Below are positions 44,908-55,754 of a stretch of DNA of 64,000 nucleotides, in pieces (position 1 is the stretch's first letter; every line of letters starts with the position of its first letter). Source of the DNA: Mycobacterium intracellulare ATCC 13950. Its GTDB lineage: Bacteria > Actinomycetota > Actinomycetes > Mycobacteriales > Mycobacteriaceae. Both the position numbers and the translations under genes were made by a program. Under the pieces are notes generated by a model. It saw only the letters and a list, made by a program, of their open reading frames with translations, was not told the DNA's origin and ran no database searches. Location of the stretch: assembly GCF_000277125.1 (NCBI RefSeq), contig NC_016946.1, positions 1,550,001 through 1,614,000 on the forward strand. The letters run 5' to 3'.

Positions 44908-46152
44908 ATGACGATGAACGCGAAGCGGAGCCGGGTGCAGCAGAAGCTGGCGGAATTGCCCGGCGTGCGCGCCGTGCGCCGGCCAATCTCGCCGCACAGC
45001 GCCGACGAGTTCGATCTGTACTACGTGCGCACGGGCCGCAAGTCCCGCCACCCGCTGGTCATCATCCCCGGCGGGCCGGGCGTGGCGTCGGTGCAGATGT
45101 ACAAGGGACTGCGCAGACGCGCGGCGGCGGCCGGTCTCGACGTCATCATGATCGAACACCGCGGGGTGGGGATGTCGCGCCACGACGATTCGGGTGCCGA
45201 CCTGCCCCCGCAGTCCATGACCGTGAATCAGGTCGTCGACGACGTGGCGGCGGTGCTCGACGACGCCCACGCCGACTCGGCCGACATCTATGGCGCGTCC
45301 TACGGCACCTATATCGCGGCCGGAGTGGGTGTGCGCCATCCCGACCGCGTGCACGCGATGGTGCTCGATTCGCCGCTGCTGTCGCGGCACGACATCGTCA
45401 TCGTGCGCCGGGCGATTCGCCGGCTGCTGCTCCGGGGCGACAGCCCCGAAACCGCCGCCTTGGCACCGAAAATGCGCAAACTGGTCGACGCCGGCGTCAT
45501 GACCCCGGCGGCGACACACGTCGTCGCGACCATTTACGGCTACGGCGGCGCCGACCTGCTCGAGCGTCAACTCGATCTGTTACTGCAGCGCCGGAAACTC
45601 TTGTGGTGGACGCTATCCCGGTTCACCACCCTGAGCAATCTGCCGTTCCGCTACGAGGAAGATCTGGTGAGCCGCATCGCGTTCCGCGAGCTGGACTACG
45701 CCGCCGAACCCGACGGCCTGCCGCTGGACCCTGCAGTGGCCGAAAGCGAAGCGCGCACGCAGCGAGTGACTTTCGAGGACGAGCCCTATGACCTGCCCAC
45801 GGAAATGCCGAACTTCAACTGGCCCACCGCGGTGATTTCCGGCGGCCGTGACCTCATCACCCCGCCGGCGGTGGCCGAGCGCGTCGCGTCGCTGCTGCCC
45901 GATGCCGTGCTCTTGAGCCTGCCGAGCATGGCGCACAGCGCGCTGGATTTCCGCGAGCCCGTCGCGCTCGCCGCCGCCGAGGCGGTGGGGCGCGGCGACC
46001 TGAAAGGGCTTGCCGCCCAAGCGTCGGCGCTGGACGCGCTGCCGCCGCGCCCCGAGGTGCGGCTGCTGTGGAAGTTGATCGAAACGGCGGCCGCCGCCGA
46101 AGGCGCGCTGCCGGTCCCCACGCGGCTGTTGCGCCGGCTCAGCTGCGCGTGA
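44908..46152 (+). CDS. Alpha/beta hydrolase (prolyl aminopeptidase-like)
   Basis: A 414-residue alpha/beta hydrolase. The oxyanion segment VIIPGGPGVAS (HGGPG-like) and the nucleophile elbow GASYGTY are typical of proline iminopeptidase and related peptidases. The C-terminal region has VISGGRDLITPP, with the acid, and SMAHSALDF, with the His. It could release N-terminal residues from short peptides, which would suit its place beside the peptide permease genes (inference). Its 3' end overlaps that of oppA by 14 bp, tail to tail. Confidence 0.85.
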   Translation: MTMNAKRSRVQQKLAELPGVRAVRRPISPHSADEFDLYYVRTGRKSRHPLVIIPGGPGVASVQMYKGLRRRAAAAGLDVIMIEHRGVGMSRHDDSGADLPPQSMTVNQVVDDVAAVLDDAHADSADIYGASYGTYIAAGVGVRHPDRVHAMVLDSPLLSRHDIVIVRRAIRRLLLRGDSPETAALAPKMRKLVDAGVMTPAATHVVATIYGYGGADLLERQLDLLLQRRKLLWWTLSRFTTLSNLPFRYEEDLVSRIAFRELDYAAEPDGLPLDPAVAESEARTQRVTFEDEPYDLPTEMPNFNWPTAVISGGRDLITPPAVAERVASLLPDAVLLSLPSMAHSALDFREPVALAAAEAVGRGDLKGLAAQASALDALPPRPEVRLLWKLIETAAAAEGALPVPTRLLRRLSCA

Positions 46153-47815
46153 ATCCGATTGCGGTGTAGTCCAGGTCGCCGAGGCCGGCCGCGCCGAAGT
46201 TGGCCAGCGTGCTGCGCACCGCGACGTCCCCGGGCGACTGGGTGAGCGGCAGGCTGAACCCCTCCGCCCAGATCAGCCGGTCGAGGTCGTTGGCCAGCGC
46301 CCGCGCCCTGTCGGGGTCGAGTTCTTCCAGGGTCCGCTCGATGGCGGCGTCGATCTGCGGGCTGCCGATCTTGCCGAAGTTGCTTTCCCCGTCGGACTTG
46401 TAGATCTGGGTCAACGATGAGAGCGGGAAAGCGTCCCCGAGCCAACCGAATTGGGCGAGGTCGAAGTCTCCGACGTTGATGTAGTTGGTGAAAAAGCCGC
46501 TGCCCGCGCGGGCGACAAGCTCGAGCTTGACGCCGATTTGGGCGAGGCTGTGCTGGGTGATCTGGGCGAACTGTCGGCTGCCCTGGGCGTCGTAGAACAG
46601 GTCACGAATGACCAGCGGGCGACCGTCCTTCTCCCGGAACTGGCCGACCTGCTTCCAGCCCAGGGCGTCGAGCTCGCGCTTGGCCGCGGCCGGGTCGTAG
46701 GGAACCACGGCGCTGTTGTCCTGGTAGCCCTTCTGGCCCGCGACGTAGATGTGATTGCCCAGCGCCACCGGGTCGCTGGTGAGGCCGTACTGGACGACCT
46801 TGGCGATGGTCTGGCGGTCGATGCCCTTGGACACCGCGACCCGCAACGCCTTGTCGGCCAGGATCGACCCCGGGGCGCCGTTGAAGGTGATGTGCGACCA
46901 GGCCGGGGCGGGGGCGCGCCGGATGGTGATTCCCTTGGTGCGCTGCGCGATGGTCAGTTGATCGATGGTGCCGACCCCGGTGGCGTCGATCGTGTTGTTC
47001 TGCAGGGCCGGCAGCCGCGCGGCGTCGTCGAGCACCAAGTAGGTGATGTTGTCCAGGCGCGGTCGCGGGCCCCACCATTTCGGGTTGCGGCTCAACACGA
47101 TCCGCTGGGTCGTCCGATCCAACGAGGTGGCGATGAATGGGCCGGCCGACGGGCCCGGCCCGTCCAGCTGGCCCTTGTTGAACGCCTCGGGGGTAGCCGT
47201 CATGCTCTTGGGCAGCAGCATCCCGTTGCCGGCGAACATGCCGCGCCACTCGGCGTACGGCTTGGCGAAGGTCATGACGGCCTGCCGGTCGTCGACGCCG
47301 CGGGTCACCGAGGCGACGCGCTCGGCGCCGCTGGGCCCGGCGATCTCGAAATTCTTGTCGGCGCCACTCAGCGCGTGGACCTGGCTGGCGATGTCCTCCC
47401 AGGTGATCGGGGTGCCGTCCGACCACACCGCCTTGGGGTTGATCGTGTAGGTCACCACTTGCGGTGCGGTTCCGGTCAGTTCGATGCTGGTGAAGTAGTT
47501 GGTGTCGACCGTCGTCGAGCCGTCCGGCCCGATGACGAAGGCTCGCGGCAAGGTGGCCTTCATCATCGCGGCGACCTCGGCGGAATTGCCGTCGATGTGC
47601 AAAATGTTGAAGTTCGGTGGGAAGGCGGTGAGCGCGAGTCGCAGGTCACCGCCGTCTCGCAGGGTGGCCGGATCGCGCGGGTTGATGTCGCTGGACGTCC
47701 CGATCCGCGCGTTTTGCCCCGTTTCCGGAATCAGGTTGATGGCCGGCGAGCAGCCCGACAGCGCCAGCGCCACCGCGAAAAGCGCTGCCGCCAACCGGAT
47801 GCCGACGCTAGCCAC
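46139..47815 (-). CDS. oppA: Oligopeptide-binding lipoprotein OppA
   Basis: A 558-residue extracellular solute-binding protein, family 5. The lipobox LALSGC gives lipidation at Cys22. The binding domain starts at about 45. It feeds peptides to the OppBCD permease and matches M. tuberculosis Rv1280c. GTG 47815 overlaps the oppD stop by eight bases. The order on this strand is oppB-oppC-oppD-oppA. Confidence 0.93.
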   Translation of the reverse strand: MASVGIRLAAALFAVALALSGCSPAINLIPETGQNARIGTSSDINPRDPATLRDGGDLRLALTAFPPNFNILHIDGNSAEVAAMMKATLPRAFVIGPDGSTTVDTNYFTSIELTGTAPQVVTYTINPKAVWSDGTPITWEDIASQVHALSGADKNFEIAGPSGAERVASVTRGVDDRQAVMTFAKPYAEWRGMFAGNGMLLPKSMTATPEAFNKGQLDGPGPSAGPFIATSLDRTTQRIVLSRNPKWWGPRPRLDNITYLVLDDAARLPALQNNTIDATGVGTIDQLTIAQRTKGITIRRAPAPAWSHITFNGAPGSILADKALRVAVSKGIDRQTIAKVVQYGLTSDPVALGNHIYVAGQKGYQDNSAVVPYDPAAAKRELDALGWKQVGQFREKDGRPLVIRDLFYDAQGSRQFAQITQHSLAQIGVKLELVARAGSGFFTNYINVGDFDLAQFGWLGDAFPLSSLTQIYKSDGESNFGKIGSPQIDAAIERTLEELDPDRARALANDLDRLIWAEGFSLPLTQSPGDVAVRSTLANFGAAGLGDLDYTAIGFTRS

Positions 47816-49643
47816 GTGCGCCCGGATCGGGTCGCGGCACCGCGTCCAGCAGCTGCCGGGTGTATTCGTGTTGCGGGTTGTCGAAGACCTGCCGGCTGTC
47901 GCCCCGCTCGACGACCGTTCCGGAACGCATCACGACCACCTCATGGGCGAGGTGCTTGATCACCGAAAGATCGTGGGAGACGAACAGATAGGACAAGCCG
48001 AAGAGCGCTTGCAGGTCGAGCAGCAGGTTGATGATCCCGGCCTGGATGGAGACGTCGAGCGCGGAGACGGGTTCGTCGAGCGCCAGGATCTTCGGTTGCA
48101 GCGCCAGCGCACGGGCGATGCCGATGCGCTGCTTCTGCCCACCGGAGAACTCGGCGGGGTAGCGGATCGCGTCGGCGCGGCGCAGGCCCACGATCTCGAG
48201 CAGCTCGGCGACGCGCGCGTTGGTGCGGCCCTTGTCGAACCCGTTGGCGCGCAGCGGTTCGGCGAGAAGCTCGAACACCGGCAGTCGCGGGTCCAGCGAG
48301 GCGACCGGGTCTTGGAACACGACCTGAATGTCGCGTCGCAGCGACCGCCTGCTCGCCGGGCTCAGCGTCGTGACATCGGTGCCCAGCACTTCGATCGATC
48401 CCGATTGGGGCCCGGTGAGTTCCAGGATCTCGTGCAACGTGGTCGATTTCCCCGAACCGGACTCGCCGACGATGCCGAGGGTACGGCCCTGCCGCAGCTC
48501 GAAACTGACGCCGTCGACCGCGCGCACCCCGCCGGCGCGGCGGCGCAGCACGCCCTTGGTCAGCCGGTAGGTCTTGGTCAGGTCACGCACCCGGACGACG
48601 ACCGACGAGTCATCGGGTCTCACCGACTGTGCCGTGGTGCTGACGCCGTAGATGTCCGCGGCGCTGCGGCCGCCCACCTGATCGGTGCGGATGCAGGCCG
48701 CCCGATGGTCGGCACCGACGGGAAGCAGTTCCGGCTCCTCGAGCCGACATTCGTCGATGGCCAGCGGGCAGCGCGGGGCGAACGGACAGCCGGGATCCAG
48801 ACCGGCCAACGACGGCGGTGCGCCGGGGATCGGCACCAACCGGGTGCCCTGTGCGGCGTTCAGCCGCGGAACCGAGCCCAACAGCCCGACGGTGTAGGGC
48901 ATGCGGCGGTCCCGGTAAAGGTCGTGCACCTCGGCGGATTCGACGACCCGCCCCGCGTACATCACCAGCGCCCGGTCGGCGAACTCGGCGACCACACCGA
49001 GGTCGTGCGTGATGATCAGCACCCCGGCCCCGGTGACGTCGCGGGCGGTTTTGAGGACCTCGAGGATCTGCGCCTGCACGGTGACATCGAGTGCGGTGGT
49101 GGGCTCGTCGCAGATCAACAAGTCGGGGTCGTTGGCGATCGCGATCGCGATGACGACCCGTTGCCGTTCACCGCCGGAGAGCTCGTGCGGAAACGCGCGG
49201 GCGCGTCGCTCCGGCTGGGCGATGCCCACCAATTCGAGCAGTTCGACCGCGCGATGACGGGCCGCCCGCCGTCCCACCCGCGGCTGGTGGATCTCGATCG
49301 CCTCGGCGATCTGGTCGCCGACGGTGTACACCGGTGTCAGCGCCGACATCGGATCCTGGAACACCATGCCGACCGTCTTGCCGCGGAACCGCGACATCGC
49401 GTCGTCGTCCAGGCCCAGCAGCTCGGTGTCGTGCAGCCGGACCGAGCCGCGCACCCGCGCGTACTCGGGCAACAGGCCCACGACCGCCATCGCCGAAACG
49501 GACTTGCCCGAACCGGATTCGCCGACCATGGCGACGACTTCGCCCGGTTCGACGCGGTAGCTGACGCCGCGGACCGCGGTCACCGGATCGCCGCCGGTCG
49601 CGAAGGTCACGGCCAGGTCGGTCACCTCGAGCAGGGGGCTCAT
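47808..49643 (-). CDS. oppD: Peptide ABC transporter ATPase OppD (two fused ATPase domains)
   Basis: A 611-residue protein with two ATPase domains. Domain 1 (1-260) has Walker [19 protein letters not shown] and CDEPTTALD. Domain 2 (about 340-600) has [18 protein letters not shown] and [11 protein letters not shown]. After domain 1 four Cys (286, 292, 299, 317) lie in the oligopeptide-transporter C-terminal segment; in the M. tuberculosis OppABCD structure this segment binds an iron-sulfur cluster. The ATG at 49643 overlaps the oppC stop. Confidence 0.93.
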   Translation of the reverse strand: MSPLLEVTDLAVTFATGGDPVTAVRGVSYRVEPGEVVAMVGESGSGKSVSAMAVVGLLPEYARVRGSVRLHDTELLGLDDDAMSRFRGKTVGMVFQDPMSALTPVYTVGDQIAEAIEIHQPRVGRRAARHRAVELLELVGIAQPERRARAFPHELSGGERQRVVIAIAIANDPDLLICDEPTTALDVTVQAQILEVLKTARDVTGAGVLIITHDLGVVAEFADRALVMYAGRVVESAEVHDLYRDRRMPYTVGLLGSVPRLNAAQGTRLVPIPGAPPSLAGLDPGCPFAPRCPLAIDECRLEEPELLPVGADHRAACIRTDQVGGRSAADIYGVSTTAQSVRPDDSSVVVRVRDLTKTYRLTKGVLRRRAGGVRAVDGVSFELRQGRTLGIVGESGSGKSTTLHEILELTGPQSGSIEVLGTDVTTLSPASRRSLRRDIQVVFQDPVASLDPRLPVFELLAEPLRANGFDKGRTNARVAELLEIVGLRRADAIRYPAEFSGGQKQRIGIARALALQPKILALDEPVSALDVSIQAGIINLLLDLQALFGLSYLFVSHDLSVIKHLAHEVVVMRSGTVVERGDSRQVFDNPQHEYTRQLLDAVPRPDPGARG

Positions 49644-50620
49644 CGCGCACCGCCCCGCACCGGGGTGCTGCCCGGGTCGAGCGCGTCCCGCAGGCCGTCG
49701 CCGGTCAGGTTGGCGCACACCAGGATCAGCACCAGCACCCCGGCGGGAAAGAGGAACACCCACGGGAACGTGGTCGCCGACAGGGTGCCATTGGCGATCA
49801 AGGTGCCCAGCGACACATCCGGTGGCTGGATGCCGAAACCCAGGAAGCTCAAGCCGGTTTCGGCCAGGATGGCCGAGGCGACGTTGAGCGCCGCGTCGAT
49901 GATCAGGATGGACGCCACGTTGGGCACCACATGCCCGACGATGATGCGGCGGCTGGATACGCCCATATACCGTGCGGCACGGATGAATTCGCGCTCGCGC
50001 AAACTCATGGTCATGCCCCGCACCATGCGGGAACTGACCATCCAGCCGAATCCCGCCAGCAGCAGAACGAGCATCACGATGTTCGCCGAGTCCTTGGTGC
50101 GCGGCGTCACGATGGCGATGAGGATGAAGCTGGGCACCACCAACAGCAGGTCGACCAGCCACATCAGCACACGGTCGCGCCAACCGCCGAAATAGCCCGA
50201 GACCGAACCGACGGTGGCGGCGATGCCGGTGGAGATGACCGCCACGCACACACCGATCAGCATCGACTTCTGCATCCCCCGCAGGATCTGCGCCAGCAGG
50301 TCTTGTCCCAGCGCGTTGGTGCCCAGCCAGTGGCGCGCGCTGGGCGGCTGCAGCAGCGCGGTGAAATCGAGGTCCTCGTAGGAATAGGGAAGCACCGCGG
50401 GCAGGCTGTAACAGCCCACGAACAGCAGCACCAACAAGATCAGCGACGCCACCGCGAACCGATTGCGCGCAAACCTGCGTAGCACCAGCGTGCGGCGCGA
50501 GGTGAAGTCCGCCACGTCGTGACTCGAAAACCCGTGGGCGCCATCGATATCCGCCGCGGAGGTCCATGAACGCCCCGCCGCCTCATCGCTTCGCTCTGCA
50601 TCGTCGGCGGCGCGGGTCAT
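49640..50620 (-). CDS. oppC: Peptide ABC permease OppC
   Basis: A 326-residue permease of the binding-protein-dependent type. A hydrophilic N-terminus of about 45 residues precedes the first membrane helix; five or six helices follow. The EAA-type loop ending in the permease signature lies at about residues 205-235 ([18 protein letters not shown]). It overlaps both neighbours by four bases, so all opp genes are cotranscribed. Confidence 0.92.
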   Translation of the reverse strand: MTRAADDAERSDEAAGRSWTSAADIDGAHGFSSHDVADFTSRRTLVLRRFARNRFAVASLILLVLLFVGCYSLPAVLPYSYEDLDFTALLQPPSARHWLGTNALGQDLLAQILRGMQKSMLIGVCVAVISTGIAATVGSVSGYFGGWRDRVLMWLVDLLLVVPSFILIAIVTPRTKDSANIVMLVLLLAGFGWMVSSRMVRGMTMSLREREFIRAARYMGVSSRRIIVGHVVPNVASILIIDAALNVASAILAETGLSFLGFGIQPPDVSLGTLIANGTLSATTFPWVFLFPAGVLVLILVCANLTGDGLRDALDPGSTPVRGGAR

Positions 50621-51594
50621 GACACCCTGACCCTCGGGTCGAGAGCCGCGTAAAACACGTCGGAGAGCAGCCCGGCCAGCAACACCACCGCGCCGGAGAA
50701 CACGGTGATGGCCGCGACGATGTTGGTGTCTTGCGTCGCGATGCCCTGCACCAGCCATTCGCCCATGCCGTGCCAGCCGAAGATCTTCTCCACGAAGACC
50801 GCTCCGGTGACCAGCCCGGCCACCCCGTAGGCGAACAGGGTGGCCAACGGGATCAGCGCGGTGCGCAACCCGTGCTTGACCAACGCGCGCCGGCGGGTCA
50901 GCCCCTTGGCCCGCGCGGTGCGGATGAAGTCCTGGCCCAGGACGTCGAGCATCGCGTTGCGCTGATAGCGGCTGTATCCCGCCGCGGCCGCCAGCGCCAG
51001 GGTCAATGACGGCAACACCAAATGCCGCAACCGGTCGAAGAAGTGCGCGCCGGCCCCGCCGGACACCCCCGGCGATGTCTCCCCGGTGTAGTCGAAAATC
51101 TGCAGGCCCACGGCCCAGTTCACCCGCAGCGCGGCCAGGATCAGTAGGTTGGCGATGACGAACGTGGGGGTGCTCAACACCAGCAGGGCCACCATGGTGA
51201 CGACGCGATCGCTGAGCCGATACTGCCGAATCGCGCCCCACGCCCCGGCCGCGATGCCCGCGACGGTGCCCACCAGCGACCCGATGACCAGCAGGCGCAG
51301 CGTCACTCCGACGCGGCGCCACAGTGACTCTCCGACGGGCTGCCCGGTGACGGTCTTGCCGAAGTCACCGCGGACGGCGTGTGAAGCCCAGTGCGCGTAG
51401 CGGATCGGGATCGCCTCGTCGAGACCGAGCGCGTGGGCCTTGGCGTCGATGACGGCTTGTGGTGGTCGCGGGTTGCGCTGTAACAGGCTGTCCAGCGGTT
51501 TGAAGGCCACCGACGTCAGGCAGAACGTCAGAAACGATGCCAGCGCCAGCAGCACGACGTAGTTGAGCAAGCGGCGGGCGAGAAACCGGGTCAT
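50617..51594 (-). CDS. oppB: Peptide ABC permease OppB
   Basis: A 325-residue permease, first gene of the opp operon. The first helix is at residues 9-29, and the EAA-type loop is near residue 220 (QDFIRTARAKGLTRRRAL). ATG 51594 gives the same length as M. tuberculosis Rv1283c; an upstream GTG at 51606 would add four residues. It is divergent from canA with about 210 bp between. Confidence 0.92.
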   Translation of the reverse strand: MTRFLARRLLNYVVLLALASFLTFCLTSVAFKPLDSLLQRNPRPPQAVIDAKAHALGLDEAIPIRYAHWASHAVRGDFGKTVTGQPVGESLWRRVGVTLRLLVIGSLVGTVAGIAAGAWGAIRQYRLSDRVVTMVALLVLSTPTFVIANLLILAALRVNWAVGLQIFDYTGETSPGVSGGAGAHFFDRLRHLVLPSLTLALAAAAGYSRYQRNAMLDVLGQDFIRTARAKGLTRRRALVKHGLRTALIPLATLFAYGVAGLVTGAVFVEKIFGWHGMGEWLVQGIATQDTNIVAAITVFSGAVVLLAGLLSDVFYAALDPRVRVS

Positions 51595-51806
51595 ACCCGT
51601 CCGCACAGCACGCGTCGCATTGGGACAGGTTATCGAGCCGGCGGCACGGCGTCGCGCGTGCAGCGCCGGGCGCGTTCGGTGAGCTTCAGATCTGCTTGAT
51701 TCTCATGCGTGAATCGCGTGTGATCGGTTGTTAACATCCACCGCGGTACCGAGCCGTGCGGCGATTGCGGCACGCCTCAGACCGCGACACTGTCGAGGAG
51801 GCTTGC

Positions 51807-52298
51807 GTGACGGTTACCGATGACTTGCTGGGCAACAACGCCGAATATGCGAAGACCTTCAACGGGCCGCTGCCGATGCCGCCGGGCAAGCATGTGGCGG
51901 TCGTCGCGTGCATGGATGCGCGGCTCGACGTGTACCGCCTCCTCGGCCTCAACGAGGGGGAGGCCCACGTCATCCGCAACGCCGGAGGGGTCGTCACCGA
52001 CGACGTCATCCGCTCGCTGGCCATCAGCCAACGACTACTGGGGACGCGAGAGATCATCCTGATTCACCACACCGATTGCGGGATGCTCACGTTCACCGAC
52101 GACGACTTCAAGCGCACCATCCAGGAGGAGACCGGGGTCAAACCGCCGTGGGCGGCCGAGGCGTTCCCGGATGTCGCCGAGGACGTCCGGCAGTCGCTGC
52201 GGCGCATCGAGGGCAGTCCGTTCGTCACCAAGCACGTCTCCGCGCGTGGCTTCTTCTTCGACGTCGCCACCGGCAAGCTCAACGAGGTCACGCTCTAG
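51807..52298 (+). CDS. canA: Beta-carbonic anhydrase CanA
   Basis: A 163-residue beta-class carbonic anhydrase. Zinc ligands are Cys35, His88 and Cys91, with Asp37 as the fourth or gating ligand (ACMDAR and HHTDCGM). These positions match M. tuberculosis Rv1284. It converts carbon dioxide to bicarbonate. The GTG at 51807 follows GAGGAGG. A promoter is likely near TTAACAT at about 51731-51737. Confidence 0.95.
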   Translation: MTVTDDLLGNNAEYAKTFNGPLPMPPGKHVAVVACMDARLDVYRLLGLNEGEAHVIRNAGGVVTDDVIRSLAISQRLLGTREIILIHHTDCGMLTFTDDDFKRTIQEETGVKPPWAAEAFPDVAEDVRQSLRRIEGSPFVTKHVSARGFFFDVATGKLNEVTL

Positions 52299-52372
52299 AA
52301 GCGCGCGCCGAGCGTGTAGCCACGGCGAAAAATCGGCCCGATCCCCGCCATCAGTGCACGTTCGGTGGCCCT

Positions 52373-52813
52373 TCAGCCGACCTTGTAGGTCGCCAAGGCC
52401 TTGGCCACCAGCGTGCCCCCCGAGTCGACGATCTCGGCCTCGCAATTGACCAGCGATCGGCCGCGTCGCAGCACCCGGCCGATGCCGATCACGTCGGTGG
52501 CCCGAGCCGGGGCCATGTAGTCCAGCGCCATCGACACCGTCACGCCGCGCAGTTCCGGCGGGGCTGGGACGCCGCACCACGCCGCCGCCATGACGGTGAG
52601 GTCGGCGAGGGTGGCGATGGCCCCACCGTGAACCATGTCGCCGAGCGTCACGTTGGACGGGTCCCAGGGCAGCCGCAGCCGCACCTCGTCCTCCTCGAGC
52701 CGGTCGGCGACGATGCCCAGCTTGACGACGAACGGGGACTGGGGGAGGAACTGCGCGATCACGTCGCGGCCGCTCGGCGCGGGCGGGCGAGAAGGTCCGG
52801 AGTGAGAAGTCAT
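52373..52813 (-). CDS. PaaI-type hotdog thioesterase
   Basis: A 146-residue hotdog-fold protein. The motif VHGGAIATLADLTVMAAA matches the PaaI/YigI thioesterase subfamily, which hydrolyses aryl- or acyl-CoA esters. ATG 52813 is chosen; GTG 52831 is possible. It lies between canA and cysD on the opposite strand. The substrate is unknown. Confidence 0.87.
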   Translation of the reverse strand: MTSHSGPSRPPAPSGRDVIAQFLPQSPFVVKLGIVADRLEEDEVRLRLPWDPSNVTLGDMVHGGAIATLADLTVMAAAWCGVPAPPELRGVTVSMALDYMAPARATDVIGIGRVLRRGRSLVNCEAEIVDSGGTLVAKALATYKVG

Positions 52814-52837
52814 TCGTCCATGTTTTCGCACCCCAGG

Positions 52838-52912
52838 TTGACAGGTCCAGCGCCAGCTGGTCTCATATATCGCTAAGATGCCAAATATGGTCAGTTCTGC
52901 CAGGTTTTAGCG
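52838..52912 (+). promoter_or_regulatory. cysD upstream region: promoter-like sites and a hairpin
   Basis: TTGACA at 52838-52843 is a perfect -35, with weak -10 candidates at 52861-52866 (TCTCAT) or 52866-52871 (TATATC, spacing too long). CGCTAA at 52871-52876 is the reverse complement of TTAGCG at 52907-52912, which frames a 42-nt leader segment just before the cysD ribosome site. It may be a regulator site or an RNA hairpin. Confidence 0.4.
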
Positions 52913-52925
52913 AGCGAAGGAAGCT

Positions 52926-53855
52926 ATGACCAGTGATCTGAAGACGGCCCCCGCCGTCGGACAGTACGAATTGAGCCACCTGCGCTCGCTGGAGGCAGAG
53001 GCAATCCACATCATTCGGGAGGTGGCCGCCGAGTTCGAGCGGCCGGTGCTGCTGTTCTCGGGCGGCAAGGACTCCATCGTCATGCTGCATCTGGCGCTGC
53101 GGGCGTTCCGTCCGGGCCGATTGCCGTTCCCGGTGATGCACGTCGACACCGGACACAACTTCGACGAGGTGATCGCGACCCGCGACGAGCTGGTCAACGA
53201 GCACGGAGTGCGCTTGGTCGTCGCCTCGGTCCAGGAAGACATCGACGCCGGGCGGGTGGTCGAGCCACGCCAGGGGCGCAACCCCATCCAGACCGTGACC
53301 CTGCTTCGCGCCATCCGGGAGAACAAGTTCGACGCGGCGTTCGGCGGGGCGCGCCGCGACGAGGAGAAGGCCCGCGCCAAGGAGCGTGTGTTCAGCTTCC
53401 GCGACGAGTTCGGTCAATGGGATCCGAAGGCGCAGCGGCCCGAGCTGTGGAACCTGTACAACGGCCGGCATCACAAGGGCGAGCACATCCGGGTCTTCCC
53501 GCTGTCCAACTGGACCGAGTTCGACATCTGGTCCTACATCGGCGCCGAGAACATCGCCCTTCCGTCGATCTATTACGCGCACCGGCGCAAGGTCTTTCGC
53601 CGTGACGGCATGTTGTTGGCGGTCGATAAGAACATGCAGCCCAACGCCGACGAGCCGGTGTTCGAGGCGACGGTGCGATTCCGCACCGTCGGGGATGTCA
53701 CGTGCACCGGATGCGTGGAATCGCAAGCTGCCACCGTCGACGAGGTCATCGCCGAGACCGCGGTGTCCCGGCTCACCGAACGCGGGGCGACCAGGGCCGA
53801 CGACCGGATCTCGGAGGCCGGCATGGAAGACCGCAAACGACAGGGATACTTCTGA
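52926..53855 (+). CDS. cysD: Sulfate adenylyltransferase subunit 2 (CysD)
   Basis: A 309-residue ATP-sulfurylase small subunit. The PP-loop LLFSGGKDS is at about residues 42-50; HVDTGHNFDEVI and the GGARRDEEKARAKER block are family signatures. With CysN it turns sulfate and ATP into APS, the first step of sulfate assimilation. The ATG follows GCGAAGGAAG. It shares one base with the cysNC start (TGATG). Confidence 0.95.
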   Translation: MTSDLKTAPAVGQYELSHLRSLEAEAIHIIREVAAEFERPVLLFSGGKDSIVMLHLALRAFRPGRLPFPVMHVDTGHNFDEVIATRDELVNEHGVRLVVASVQEDIDAGRVVEPRQGRNPIQTVTLLRAIRENKFDAAFGGARRDEEKARAKERVFSFRDEFGQWDPKAQRPELWNLYNGRHHKGEHIRVFPLSNWTEFDIWSYIGAENIALPSIYYAHRRKVFRRDGMLLAVDKNMQPNADEPVFEATVRFRTVGDVTCTGCVESQAATVDEVIAETAVSRLTERGATRADDRISEAGMEDRKRQGYF

Positions 53856-55696
53856 TGGCCACCTTGCTGAGGCTCGCAACGGCGGGTTCCGTCGACGACG
53901 GCAAGTCCACCCTGATCGGCCGCCTACTGTATGACTCCAAGGCCGTCATGGAGGACCAGTGGGCCGCGGTGGAGCAGACGTCCAAGGACCGCGGCCACGA
54001 CTACACCGACCTGGCGCTGGTGACCGACGGCTTGCGGGCCGAACGCGAGCAGGGCATCACGATCGACGTCGCCTACCGCTACTTCGCCACTCCCAAGCGC
54101 AAATTCATCATCGCCGACACCCCCGGCCACATCCAGTACACCCGCAACATGGTGACCGGGGCGTCGACCGCCCAGCTCGTGATCGTGCTCGTCGACGCGC
54201 GGCACGGCCTCTTGGAGCAGTCACGCCGCCACGCCTTCCTGGCGTCCCTGCTGGGCATCCAGCACATCGTGCTCGCGGTCAACAAGATGGACCTGATCGG
54301 TTGGGACAAAGAGAAATTCGAGGCGATCCGCGACGAGTTCCACGCCTTCGCCGCTCGGTTGGACGTGCACGACGTGGCCACCATCCCGATCTCCGCGCTG
54401 CACGGCGACAACGTGGTGACGAAGTCGGACCAGACGCCGTGGTATGAAGGGCCGGCCTTGTTGTCGCACCTCGAAGAGGTGTACATCGCCGGTGATCGCA
54501 ACATGGTCGACGTGCGGTTCCCGGTGCAGTACGTCATCCGGCCGCACACCCGCGAACATCAAGACCACCGCAGCTACGCCGGCACCGTCGCCAGCGGCGT
54601 CATGCGCGCCGGGGACGAGGTCGTGGTGCTGCCCGTCGGCAAGCACACCCGCATCACCGCGATCGAGGGCCCGAATGGTCCGGTGGAAGAAGCGTTCCCG
54701 CCGATGGCCGTGTCCGTCACCCTCGCCGACGAGATCGACATCTCGCGGGGAGATCTGATCGCCCGCACCCACAACCAGCCCCGGGTCGCGCAGGAGTTCG
54801 ACGCGACGGTGTGCTGGATGGCCGACGGCGCGGCGCTCGAGCCCGGCCGCGATTACGTCATCAAGCACACCACCCGCACCACGCACGCCAAGGTGACCGC
54901 GCTCGACTACCGCCTCGACGTCAACACGCTGCACCGCGACAAGTCCGCGACGGCGTTGAAGCTCAACGAGCTTGGCCGCATTTCGCTGCGCACCCAGGTT
55001 CCGCTGCTCCTCGACGAGTACACCCGGAACCCGAGCACCGGGTCGTTCATCCTCATCGACCCGCACACCAACGGTACCGTGGCCGCCGGCATGGTGTTGC
55101 GCGACGCGTCGGCGCAGGCGGCGAGCCCAAACACGGTGCGGCACAAGCCCTCGGCGATCGCGCAGGCTCGCCCCCGCGGCAAGACGGTGTGGTTCACCGG
55201 TCTGTCCGGCTCCGGCAAGTCGTCGGTGGCCATGCTGGTCGAGCAAAAGCTGCTCGAAAAGGGGTCTCTGGCTTACGTTCTCGATGGGGACAACCTGCGG
55301 CACGGTTTGAACGCCGACCTGGGCTTTTCCATGGCCGACCGCGCCGAGAACCTGCGCCGGCTCGCGCATGTGGCGGCGCTGCTCGCCGACTGCGGCAACG
55401 TCGTGCTGGTGCCGGCGATCAGCCCGCTGGCCGAACAACGCGAATTGGCCCGCAAGGTGCACGCCGACGCCGGGTTCGAGTTCATCGAGGTCTTCTGCGA
55501 CACCCCCATCGACGAATGCGAAAAGCGTGACCCCAAGGGGCTGTACGCGAAGGCGCGCGCCGGTGAGATCACCCAGTTCACCGGGATCGACAGTCCGTAT
55601 CAGCCGCCGGCGAATCCCGATCTGCGGCTCACCCCGGACGGCACCATCGAGGAGCAGGCGCAGCGGGTCCTCGACCTGCTCGAATCGCGCGGGTAG
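53855..55696 (+). CDS. cysN: Bifunctional sulfate adenylyltransferase GTPase/APS kinase (CysNC)
   Basis: A 613-residue fusion. The CysN part (1-435) is an EF-Tu-like GTPase with GSVDDGKS (11-18), DTPGH and NKMD. The CysC APS-kinase part (about 440-613) has Walker [10 protein letters not shown] near 449 and ends in the [14 protein letters not shown] region. It powers APS synthesis and makes PAPS. The fused form is usual in mycobacteria (Rv1286). Confidence 0.95.
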   Translation: MATLLRLATAGSVDDGKSTLIGRLLYDSKAVMEDQWAAVEQTSKDRGHDYTDLALVTDGLRAEREQGITIDVAYRYFATPKRKFIIADTPGHIQYTRNMVTGASTAQLVIVLVDARHGLLEQSRRHAFLASLLGIQHIVLAVNKMDLIGWDKEKFEAIRDEFHAFAARLDVHDVATIPISALHGDNVVTKSDQTPWYEGPALLSHLEEVYIAGDRNMVDVRFPVQYVIRPHTREHQDHRSYAGTVASGVMRAGDEVVVLPVGKHTRITAIEGPNGPVEEAFPPMAVSVTLADEIDISRGDLIARTHNQPRVAQEFDATVCWMADGAALEPGRDYVIKHTTRTTHAKVTALDYRLDVNTLHRDKSATALKLNELGRISLRTQVPLLLDEYTRNPSTGSFILIDPHTNGTVAAGMVLRDASAQAASPNTVRHKPSAIAQARPRGKTVWFTGLSGSGKSSVAMLVEQKLLEKGSLAYVLDGDNLRHGLNADLGFSMADRAENLRRLAHVAALLADCGNVVLVPAISPLAEQRELARKVHADAGFEFIEVFCDTPIDECEKRDPKGLYAKARAGEITQFTGIDSPYQPPANPDLRLTPDGTIEEQAQRVLDLLESRG

Positions 55697-55754
55697 CACG
55701 CCGGTGCCGCCCGGCTGCGCCGAAATGTCCGCACCGGATGGCACAATCCTGAGA

